From NCBI RefSeq assembly GCF_003286085.1, contig NW_020825288.1, positions 16,616,001 to 16,680,000 on the forward strand: 64,000 nt of DNA. Direction: 5' to 3'. The translations under genes and the position numbers were made by a program. This stretch comes from Drosophila persimilis (lineage: Eukaryota; Arthropoda; Insecta; Diptera; Drosophilidae). The notes under the pieces were generated by a model. It was given only the letters and a program-made list of their open reading frames with translations, had not been told where the DNA came from and did not search any database. Positions 40,301-52,300 of this stretch are shown here, piece after piece (position 1 is the first letter of the stretch; each line of letters starts with the position of its first letter).

Positions 40301-43300
40301 TTCTTTTGCTTTTGCCACTGCCTTGGCCAATGCGCCATACGGGCTCAACTCAGGGACCAATGCGCATTTTCTGTCAGGGGTTGGAAGCACACGGCAAATG
40401 TCCAGACCATTCAGGACGCTCAATGTGTTTGTGTCTGTGCATCGCCCCCACTTTGCCGCAGACATTAACCAAACAGTTTGTCAGGTGGGCGGCAGTCAGG
40501 CAGGAGGCATGTGGCAGGCAGGCAGGAGGCAAGCGGCAGGCGACAGGCGGCAGAAGCAGGTGCGGCCAAGTGTCAACGAAAATTGTGCCCCACATTTTGA
40601 TCAAAATGATGAAGCCAAAAAAAAAAAGCCAGAATGAAATGCTAGCATTTGGGAGCCTTAGCTTTTGATACCCTTGCAGATCGATAGAATTTTATATATG
40701 ATATAAAATCATCCGGCGTGTGTTCAAAAAACATGAAACTAAAATATCTCACGATTACTTTGTGTCTTATGAAAACTACATGAAATTTCAGTGTAGCATA
40801 AAGAAAGAATCAACTAGAAAGAACTAGTTGATTCTTCCTTTATGCTGAATACAGACATACTGAATGTATGGACCTACCTTTTAATGCTAATTGAAAATAT
40901 ATTTAGAAGGTTTCTTCTTTGCATTGCCAACATCTGATCAACATCGGAATACCCTCTGCAAGTGCATACAAAGCAAAACGAAACACGAACGAGGAAACAG
41001 AAAAAAAACGCTCAGCTGTGGGTCAAGCATAAATGTCAATATCATCAGCAGGCTCGAATATTGCTGCAGGCCCAGTCGCGTCATCTCCTGCTCTGCGCCG
41101 CTCCGCTCCGCCCTCATCCCATGCTTGTGTCAGCGGCCTAATGCCTATGTAGATTAGAGATTAAGCCAACTTCAAAAAGCTGGCCAGGAGGATATTCCGT
41201 AGCTGATTGGCGTTGCGTATACACAACATAATTGTGACTCTGGCTGTGGCTGTGGCTTTGGCTCTTGCTCAAACGTGATGGCGGTCAGGAACGGATGGTT
41301 TGGACAGAGAGCGTGGCAAGGACCCCCATTAATTGTCAAGGTGGGCGTGTGCTACCAGACACAGCCCACATCCCCATTACGGCCCCTTCCTATTGCCCGT
41401 GTCCAACTGCGGTTGCCCGACAATCCTGTCATTTGTCCTGTGTCCTGGGGAAAAAGTTTTCAATTTTTAAAAGCCGTAAAACAGCTGCGCGTGTCACTTT
41501 TCCCACATCGTAGCCGCGAACTAAAAAAAATATATAATTCTTCCTAACCCCGCCCCGTATTTAATTGCTTGCGACTAGACTGGTGTGTGGCGGCCCGTTG
41601 GCAGAGTCGAAATTGAATCGGATTTGGTAATAAACAAATCGAGCCATCCACAGAAATGTGCGGCGAGAGGAAAAATGTCAAATCCAGTTTTTGGGTTCGG
41701 CCAGCTGTCGTGAATGATTTAAATGTGTTTGCCAACCCAACCCGATTGCGGAATGTGTTTTTGCGGCACATGAATAAATGTAGCCACCGGAAATGGGGCG
41801 CCTTTTGTGAACCGTAGTATTCCTCAATGAAAATTGCATTTTTCGGGCCGGCTGCTCAAATGTTCAAACTCAAATTGAAAATGTTTATTACGCATCCGCC
41901 GCATTAGCCATGGCACAAAATTATTGAAAATGAAACCGAAACCCTGCTCCGCCCAGCCCTGTCTACACGTTGTTTGGTGGGAAGCAGGAGCCCATTAATA
42001 ATAAATAATTCCCCTTAAAAGTAATTTAAGTATTTTTATGTGTGGTTCGTCGTCGCTGGGGCCGGCGTCGTCAGCGTTTGCTTTTCATTTCTTTAATGGT
42101 CTGCATCTTTACGAGGCAGTAAGGTCCAGGTCGCGTTCACTGAAGCGGCAACTGTTGGCCAGCCATGCACACACACAGACACAGATACGTACTAACACAC
42201 ACACACACACGCGCAAAACACAAACACAAAGACATTGGGTCGTGGCGCATGTCTAACACTCGTTATGAGATTCATGGCCTACATGTGTTTGCTCCATGGC
42301 CTTGTAAATGGGCGCGGGGCGTGTTACCGGGCATGTACTTTACGTGCCGGGCAGGGCAGCCCTGTGGGCGCGACTGGGACTGGAGCTGGGGGTGGGGCAG
42401 GGCCAGAGCATAGGCATTAGATGGCCCTGTAGCTGTAGCTGTAGCTGTAGTTGTGGCTGTGGCTGTAGTTGTGCAGCCGCCAGCAACAGCCCTACCATGA
42501 GGTGTCCTTGAAGCCATTTTCTTATACTCGCACTCGTACTCGTACATATAAACGGATTCTGTTCGTTTTGCCTTCTTTCTTTTCTTCCCATTTTGGTAGT
42601 CGCTGCCAGGACCGCCCAGATAAAATTTTCAACCAGGAAGTTGGCTTCCTGTGGCGCGCTGGTTCTGCTTTTGGCTCTGCTGCTGCTGGCACTCGTACTG
42701 CTGCTGGCTGTGGCTCTGGCTCTGGCACTGGCCCTGGCCGGTCCGCAATTTTCTTTCATATTTTGTTTTGGCCATTACATTGGCTACTTTTTGTCGGTCA
42801 TGGTGCTTGAATGCCTCTGTGTGTGGGGGCACAGGATGGTGTCTGTGTGTGTGTGTATTGCTGTGAGAGACATTCGCGTTGGCTATTTTCATTTTCTTTT
42901 GATTTTGATTTCATTCATGCAGCATTCGGCTTTGATTTAATTTCAGAAATGTGACTAAAATGTGCGAGTGAAAATTACAGAATCAAATAAAAGATTGCCT
43001 TTGTGCGGCAATTCAATTTGGAGTCCTACGCTTGAAGCCAACAAAACTTTAACAGTTTTTACTCCAGTTTAAGTTACCTTTTGCCAAAGTCAAAGTAATT
43101 TGTATTCCCAGGTAGTTTCACAATTTAAAACTCTGTTCTATTCCTCGGGGATCTGCAGGGAATAAAGTTTTTCATGCACTCGTTCGAGGTGGAGTATATG
43201 TATGAATATTTTTCCATTTCCAATCTGAAATTACAAGCCCTAAACATGCCCAAGGATACTCTGCTGCAGGGCCACGTCCAGGCCACAATCGGCCATTTTT

Positions 43301-46300
43301 CTTGCGTCCCTCCAATGCTGCGTGTAGTCCTAGTCCTCATCCCGTAGTCCCCCCTCATCCTTTTGGGGTCCGTTTCTCCGTTTCAGATATTTGAATTTCA
43401 CGCGCGCATACACTGGCAGGGATAAACTGGATTTATATCCGCTAATGCCTGTGATTTGTTCTATAAAATTACTTTATGCCTCCTCCAACATGCTGGCGGA
43501 CCTTGTTGGGGCTTTTGTTTTCGTGCCCCAGCAAGGACAGCCGCCGCTGCGGGCCCCCGCCGACCAACGACCAAAGCCAGTGCTTACATTTTCTGAGCGA
43601 ACGCCTCGGCAGCATAACGACTTATGGCCTTATCCTTTTTGTTGGCCAAGTGTGGGTAAATGTCGGGTGTTTGCCGTTTTATTGTTTGGCTTATGTTTGC
43701 TGATAGTGTGCGTGCCAGCCTTAGATATACTCGTACTCCTACGAGTATATACATGTGTATATCACTGTGCATATTTGTGGGATTAGAAAAATGTTGGCTT
43801 TCGTGCGGTCAGCCTTAAAACCTTGCGGACTTTTGCCGCCCGAATTGGTCTGTCAGCCATGACTGCCCGGATCAGGCCTTGGGCTCCCAATCAAGCATAC
43901 ATTTACATTGGGAAGCCGCATGGCCACAAATCAATTAGAAAATGGATGGTGTCCGTGCCCTGGCAGGACAAGACACTGGATGTTGAAAATTATTGACTGT
44001 CACGCTCGGCGGCACAGCTCGGCCAAGTTACTGGAGCGAGCAGCACACAAACAGCAGTAATGAGGACAGGAAATCAGTTTTGAAAAGTATTTGTTGGGGA
44101 ATAGACAGGCAGACGGGCAGATAGGGGAAAGGAGGCCGGTTTGGCAGTTGCCACTGTCTAATGAACTCCATGGAATGTGCTCTTTTAAGTCGCACTCGCA
44201 TTTTGTATTGTTCTGTTCTGGGCTACGGCTACAGCTTTGGCTATCCGTCTGCCAATCAGCCATAATGGCTAGAGCAACAGAATGTTCAAAGCGCCGTGGG
44301 GCTTCTAACAGCCTGACTGACAGCTGGACGAACAAGCTCTCAGTCGAACGGACGGACAGACAGGAGACTGACCACAACGCCTCGAGTTGATATAATTGCG
44401 TTTTGCCCTGTCATTGCAACAGGCGTCGAGCTTTGACCGACAATCATTCACTCCAAAATATCGTACTATTCGTATTCATTTTGAACTCGTTTGGGGCCCT
44501 CGGCGTTGAGCATCGTTCATCGAGCTTGAATCATCGATGGAAAAGCTGCCAAAGTGCAGATATTGATTCGGAAATCAATTCATACAAAATGCCCGAAAAT
44601 TGATCTTTATGGTTTGTGTGTCCTGGTGTTGTTTGTGTGTTTGCTACAATTAGCGGTGGTGCAGAGGCAAACTCGTATTGTGGCTCCGGCAGTGTCAGTG
44701 GTGGCCACACTGTAATTATTGCGGCCTTTCCATGTGGTTCGGGAGCAATCAATCACCTGGCTAGCTCAATAGTTCTTAAATTATCCTCTGGCAAACAATA
44801 ATTGACTTTAATAGTGCGCCCATTAATCAAGGCATTTGCCACTCATTCCGGACCATTCATTTAAATGGAATGGAGATGGAGAGCGGCTCAAATTGCTTCT
44901 GAGTAGCGGTCAGCAATGTGGTTGCCCAGAGGCAAAAGTTGAAATGGAGAGAATACCGTACTCGTAAATGGTTATGAATGATTTCGGTAAACGGTTCGTA
45001 GGGGGTGTATATTTTTGAACACCTGCCCGAAAGTTTATTGCCATCTGGGAGTGAATGAGAATATGGAAGCGCATAAAGTTCCTATTGATAAGTCTCCCCG
45101 AAACACTTAAAATTGATAACTCTCCGAATTGGATTTGTTGTTCCATCTGGCAATAAATTTCAATTGACTTGGAGGCCTAATCTAGTTGTTAAAGTCAGAA
45201 GGAAGCGGCCCAGAACAAAGTTGCTGCAACAGTTGCCCAGTGCGGCTTGTCTCGGGGGCAGAGCGTTGATTAATGTTGATTGATTGATTATTTGCGTTTT
45301 TCTGACATGATGCACGCTTTATTGTCGCTCGGCGCGTGGAAAATCATCAATTTCCGCTTGTAAAAAAGTACAACACGTACAACAAAACGTAGCTGCTGTC
45401 AAAGCAACCTCGTTTTTTCCATCTATCCATCCATCCATCCATCCACCCATCCGACCATCCATCCAGTCAGTCAGGCAGTAAACGCAGTGGGATGGCAACG
45501 GAGGAGAGGTAAAGCCTCCTGCCAACGCGGCTCGTCTGTTGGCTTGTTGCACAACCCAAAGAAGTCGCCTCCTCTCTCTTTGCCAGGGCCTGTAATGAAT
45601 TTTTTTTGTGGTCCTGTCTGGCAGGCAGTCAGCGGAGCATAATTGCGGTTGCTGAGCTCCTTGTCAGCGGTTCGTCGTGCAGTTCGAATTCGTTATTTTG
45701 CCCTGTTTTTCATTGTCTTTTCTTGGATATATATTGGCTAGCCGCCAACCGCCTGCCGTAGTCTACCATCTGCGAGGTGCCATCTCCCATCTGCCAGCTG
45801 GGTAAAAAATGACGTAAAGTATTGCGACATTAATGTCAAAAAATTCGACATGATTATAAAGCCAGGAGGGATGGGTGTTTCTGCAAGTCAGAGGGCAGTG
45901 GGGTCGTAGGTCTTTGGCCGTGCAGCCTCTGGTGTCAGTTTGCTTCTTCGTCTGCTCTTCTGCTGCTTTTGCCTGTGGCCAGATGCCCGTGCCTCTTGCC
46001 TGCGGCTGACGGTTGCGGTTTATCTACCGAAGAGTCTTGGTTCTGGGTCTGGGTCTGGCCGGCCTGGGCAATGATTGAATTTTCGTAAATTTCGGCTCGT
46101 TAGCGTGCGGCACGAACACGTACGTCATGCTGGGGGCTACGATACCAAAGCGGTGAAGGCATTTTGGCCATATTTATACCATGTATGGCAACAAGTTGCC
46201 AGCTGTTCCGGGGCAGTCCATACACCCTGCAACCTACAGCCAACACTCACACAGCACTCGCACACTCGCACTCGCATTCGCACTTGACACGCTTCATTTC

Positions 46301-49300
46301 ATTGGGTTTTGTTCTTTTGGCCTCACGTTATCCGATTATTTCCATATTTTTCGCGCTGTCAGACACGTTTTTTACTTACTCAGTCGTTGACATTTTGCGT
46401 GACTGACGATGGACGCGTGGTGTGAATAAATGAAAATGAAAATGGAATCGAAATTGGCGCCGCGGGGTAGGCGCAGGCCCTTTTCGATCCCGACTGTGGC
46501 AATGTGTTTGCTTGTCCTTTGCCACTTTGTGTCTTAATTATGATTGCGAATGGTGGAAGCGCCCTGGTAGCTGCTGCCACATGTAAAATTAATTTATCGA
46601 TTTCCACCGAGCAATTTTGAAAAGTCTTGCCTAAGAGTCTATTGGGAAATAATGTCCTAGGAAAATAGGAAAAAAGTACAGAAGATCACACCGATTAAAG
46701 CTATGCTCATCATTTTACAGGGAAGTTATTTCATTTAACGTTCAGTTTATTTGGTTTTGAAACACACACTAAATGTCAACAAGTGCCCGGAAAATATCCA
46801 GCGCAGACATTACGTATACGCAGCGGGTGTCCGGCGAGTGGCTGGCCATGAGTGTGGAGTGCGAACAAATATAAATTTTTCAATTTTAAAGCTCAATTCA
46901 GTACCGTCACCTTGCCTCGTACGTGCCAGCCACTGGGGTCAGTAGAGCGGTCTACCAGCCGGAAAAAATGTCGTTTAAATGCCACCTTGCCCCACATGGC
47001 ACGATGACACCATCAGAAGGCGAAGGAAAGAGACCGAGTGCAAAGAGGGGCACAAATATTTGACACCCGGGCTGTGCCGGGCAGACGCGCCGCCGCCCCT
47101 GGCCCCCGGCATGCAGGCGCAAAAATTTCTCATGTGCACTTTGGCAAACAAATTAAGATTTATTGAGCCAGGGCGGGGTCACAATCCTGGGAGGACGATG
47201 TCCAGGCAGCTGGCAGAGCTGGCAGCTCAGAGCAGAAGAAGAGCAGAACGGATCGTTTAGAGTGGGAAGCCGCACCAGGCAGGGTCTCCAGGGGGTCCTG
47301 TGTCTCCTCTTTTATTTGCACAGAAGAATAGTCGAAAAATGTGGGGTACATGTACGGCACTGGGGGGCTGCCACACTTTAAATTGCCTGCATATTCTCGG
47401 TGTTCGGCATTTTTCGATTTCCTTTTTATTTGGCCAAGCCCTTTTAATGGTTTTTCAATTAAGCCACAATTGGGCGAGCATCCATGTCGATGATTTTCAT
47501 TGTAATTGCTTTTTTGCCGCACCTACATATAACCGAGACTTTCTGCTTGTTTAACCTGCCCACAGATGGACAATCGGACGTGGAGGTGCAGCTGGTGGTG
47601 CCCCGGTATGTGGAGCGCGGCTCGAGCGCCACTTTCAAGTGCCGGCACAATGTCCAACCGGAAATACTCTTCAAGGTAAGTGGCGATGGATTAGAATGGC
47701 CTCAGTCCATTAGCGTGGCGTGACCTGGATTAGTCCATGCATGCGGGATATAAATTATGGAAAGCGCATTAAAAACTTTAAATTGAAAAATAAAAACTGC
47801 CCCGTCTACGGCCGCCATTTTTCTCTCCCCCGCTCACAAAGAAACTTTGTTCGCCTTGCCTTGTGCTATTTTGTGGGCAAAAGTTTCCGGTACTGAATTG
47901 TGACAAACAAAACCGAACAGAACCCTGAAACATGGAGGAATTTTAAGCAAGTTTCGTGCCGCAACTTTGTGGTAGTCAAAGGCATCCCGCATCGCGCACC
48001 GGACCCTGTGCCTGTGCAGCAAACAAACTTGCACTCAAAGTGCCATTCCGCACCATCGAAGGGATCCAGTCGTAATCCGCTTACCACTTCCGTCTCAATA
48101 TCGGCTCCTGGTTCTAGGTTTCTGCTAGGTTCGGTGTTCAGTGTTCAGTGTTCAGTGTTCGGTGTGGGTTTCCGAGACGCGGCAATTCATTTCACTTCAG
48201 TTTACTTAATTCCATCACGAAACATCAGCAGACACGCACTTGCGTAGGCGATATCATGACCAAGCCCTGGCCCTCCGCCTGATCCGTGTCCCGCTTCGAG
48301 GAGCCGTAGAATTTATGGCAAACATACTGCCCCAGTCACCGAGTCCAGGACAACTTGACCGCATAATGGCCCAGTGGCCCATGGCCCCTAGCCTCCATTG
48401 CCTCCGCATACTTTCAATTTAGCTCGGAACTTTGTGGCGGGACGCACTTTGGAACTACAATTCGCACAGCTCAAGGCCAGCGCCAGAGAGAAGTCTCCTC
48501 TGCGTCCAGGTTAACGTTGACGTTGACGTTTTGTTCACTCTAAGTACCATAAAAAAAGCGTACAAATTTTTATGGCACATCAAGGAGGAATGGTTTGGGC
48601 AGCCAGCAGTGGATTACATTACGCGAATATTGATTTTTTTCCATGAAACTAAGATGGATTTAGTGCGCCAAAGTTGATTATAGAAATGAGTGAGAGTTGG
48701 ATGCCCCTCTGTTGTTCCTTGTTCCTTGTTCCATTTCCGAATCGTGATCCGGGGCAACTTTAAGCTGGCTTTGTGTGCGACGTCTCATTTGCATGGAAAT
48801 TCATTCGTGCAACGCTTCGTTGCCGATTTGCCGCCAAAGTGTCAGCGAACAAGTTTAATGCGCCGCTGAGCCGCACAAATGTGAAATGTGTTCCGGCGAG
48901 TGGACACGGATCAGGATCGGGGACCACGGACGGGAAACATGTACAATTAGCTGGCTAACCAAATAACCAAACAGTCAAATAGCAGCGACGCCTCCCCATG
49001 CATATGTAGACATTCATTTATTCGGCCAGTTGGTCGAGTTGTGGCCAGTGCGATGGCTAATTAGTATAATTAACTATATACTCGTGAGCAAGGACTCTCC
49101 CACCGTGGGCGACGCCCGATCTCATTCGAATTGTGGCACGGAGCGTGGCAAATTGTGTGGAAGTGGCACTAAAAAGGCAATTAAAACTCAAATGCGAATA
49201 CTGTCGTCCGTACGGGCCGCTTTACACATGTAGAGCATACATTTTTGTGAAATATTCGTATTCGTACATATACAAAATATTTATGCACACAAATTAAATA

Positions 49301-52300
49301 AACTAATTACGCCATAAGCCAGGGGGAATCGACGCCGGAATCGGGGCCAGTGCACATTAATGAGATTTTGATTTTCCGCCTGCCAGGCACGACACTTTTC
49401 ATCATTTTTGTGACAAGAGACCTGGGAACAAAGCGCGGCCCGGCTCGGCTCGGCTCGACTTGGCTCGTATATGCGGACTAATAAGCACAAACATCAACAA
49501 GAACAAAAGTAAAAGCAAAGGAAATAAAGTCGAGCACTGAATGTGACCCCGAGCAGCAGACTCGCCAAAAGCAAACACATGCCAGGCTCCTGGCTGTCGA
49601 CTCCCGACTGCCGCGACTTCTGGGATGGTAAATATTTGGAGTGGGAGGCGAGGCCTTTGTTTTTCATTACTCTGAGAGATCCATTGGCAATATTATGACG
49701 ATACGGTGCTGCATGTCAAATCGAGGGAAAATGTTTGGAACGACCACAAGTGGTTGATAAAATTTGATGCGTGTCTGGCGGTCCTAGAGTGCGGTAATGG
49801 CTGGTCATTCCCTCCACGTTCCACATTGGTCGCAATGTTTGTGTTTGAGTTTGTGTTTGCCCTCTCATTATATGGCAGGGGTGTGTGCTTTATCGATTGA
49901 CCCGCAGAACAAACGACCCGCAAAACGCTAAGCACACAGACACCCAAACACATACGGATCAGGGGCCACGGGTCGGCTGAGTAATGGCCAGGCTTGCGGT
50001 AGACATTACGCATACGCCTCGCCTGCCGCGGACACATTCAATGAGCACATTAATATTATTAAGTTGCGTGCAATCAATGCAATTTACTGGGAGCGTGTCA
50101 ATCGGGCAATCAGCAGACGCCCGGGAGACACACGTGGAATAACTGAGCGAGTGGCCACAGTCCACAGAGTGCAGCCGGATAAGACCTTATCTAAAGAGCA
50201 AAATAAATTACTTTTCTACTTTAATCCACCAGCACAAATACAGTGCACAAATATGATTATAACAAATACATAAATGCTAGGGCTGGCGTTAAAAAATATG
50301 CATAATAAATAAATGCTCTGCTGTAATTAAAAACCGGCAACAAGAGCCGCACATCCAGCCACCATCCCCGGCCACCACCATCCGACGGTAGTTCGGAATG
50401 TCTCCCATTCTGGCCCTCAGTTAGTTGTAAGTTGAATGTGGAAAACTTGCGCATGAAAATTAATTTCCATTTTCATTATTCATATTTGCCGTTGACATTG
50501 CTTAAGCCCCTTCCGCTTCCATCTCTGCAATGATGAAACTTTTTGTGTGTGCCGTGCCGTCCCTTACGCTGCTAGTGGCATTTGTACGAGTACGAGTAGA
50601 TTTTGCTTTTAATTGCAGGGGTGACATGCGCAAAGTCCCCCTTCATTCCGCCATTCTGACATTGCCATTGCCATTCCAATAAAAACATTTTATTATTTAC
50701 AGTTTTACAGTTTAACGCGCAAACAATTCGCCCAGCGTCGTTCTGTTTGTTGCAACTTGTTGCAAAGTTAAATTGCATCGCCAGGGGAGACAGAGTCGGA
50801 GATGAAGGGGAAAGCTCTCTGGCATTCGAGTTGTGCAATTTAAACAGTTTAATAATTTACTTTGGCAATATTAACAGAGCCCCGAAGCAGGGAGTCGGGG
50901 TCCTGGACAGAGGACAGCGGCTGCTGCCATGCCATCAAATATGACACATTCAATCACTGTCAGAAACAGCCATGGATTGACTTGAATCTGGGCCGTGTTT
51001 GGGATTTCCTGGTATTGCTGGGAGCCATCATTCGCAACAGTTTTTCGGATATATTTTAATATTACGCAAAATGTATTGTGCTTTGCAGGTGACATGGCTG
51101 AAGGTTGACAAGGGCAAGTTCTTCGAGTTTATAAATGGACGGAACCCGCCATTCCGTAACTCCACCATCGAAGGGGCTGAAATTGACGTAAGTACAAGGT
51201 TTGGTGGCATCCAAAGTGCTCTCTGGGCCGTGCCCACTTATTTACTCAATCATCATTAACGCTGCCACTCCGCACTCCGCATTCCGCACTCAGACTTCGA
51301 TAATTGTAATCGAATTAAGCATTGAAGAATGGTCTAGTAAATCGCAGCTAATTGGTAGACATTTACCATACATCTACGAGACCCACCTTGTGGAAGAATC
51401 AATTGATTTGCTAATGAACTTTTTGTGTCTGGTCTGTCTCTTTAATCCGCTCCTTTTCTCTATTTCATTTCTCACTTACAGTGGGACAACTCCAACGAGC
51501 AGCAGGTGACCCTCAGGGATGTGCAGTTTGATCTCTCCGGGCAGTTCTACTGCGAAGTCTCCACGGATACACCCATCTTCACCAAGGCCAGCGCCGACGA
51601 GCTGATGAGCGTGTTCTGTGCGTAACAATTATCGCCACCATTTACAAGAGGCCCACTCTAATTATTGTCTCCTTTCCCATCCATCTCCATCTATCTATCT
51701 ATTTATCCATCTATCTGTCATGCAGTGCCCCAGACGGGTCCGCCCACAATTAAGTTCCGCAAACGCACGCCCTTTGCGGTTGGCGAGAAACTTTTTGCAC
51801 TGTGCAACACCACTCGCGGACGGCCTGCCCCGCACATCACGTGGCTAATCAATGGGAAAAAGGTGCGTATGCGTGATATTTGAAACCGTATGGCATGGAG
51901 GGATAGGACGGGAGGGATCCACCACAATTGGATTGCGTGAATGTTACTCGCTTGTTTGCCCTTTAAACAAAGTCAATTTGCAATGGATTATTAGCGAGTA
52001 TCACATGTGTCGGGGCCTTGAATAGCCTTCTGGTTAATCAGTGGGATAATGCACTCAAAATGACTGTCAGGGGAAGTGGCAGAGCCAGTGTCTGTTTCAG
52101 TGGCAGTGTTGCAGAGCCCGTATCCATGGGAGCAGTGCATGGAGATTAACATCAGTTTAAGCCATTTTATAATTATGGCCTACACGAGCGGTCAGGGCAG
52201 CTTTCATTTTAATTACGAAAAGCCAGAGCCAGATGTTGCTGTCCTCCCAGGAAAAAAAAAAAATATACAGCTAGCGAGCGAGAAAAGGAAATGAAATTTA

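Larger units (their letters stand above)
31314..47565 (+). other. beat-VII: Predicted 16-kb first intron of beat
   Basis: No other gene is supported. The stretch holds many simple repeats, two fragments of a dispersed repeat (37561-37584 and 40663-40870), a strong hairpin (40795-40846) and several GYATACGC motifs. Long first introns are usual for beat genes and often carry enhancers, but none can be placed from sequence alone. Confidence 0.6.

Noticed and set aside
42340-42759. Open frame of 139 codons on the minus strand
   Set aside because: Dominated by Ala/Thr and Gln/Pro runs created by CTG/GTAGCT-type repeats in the intron.
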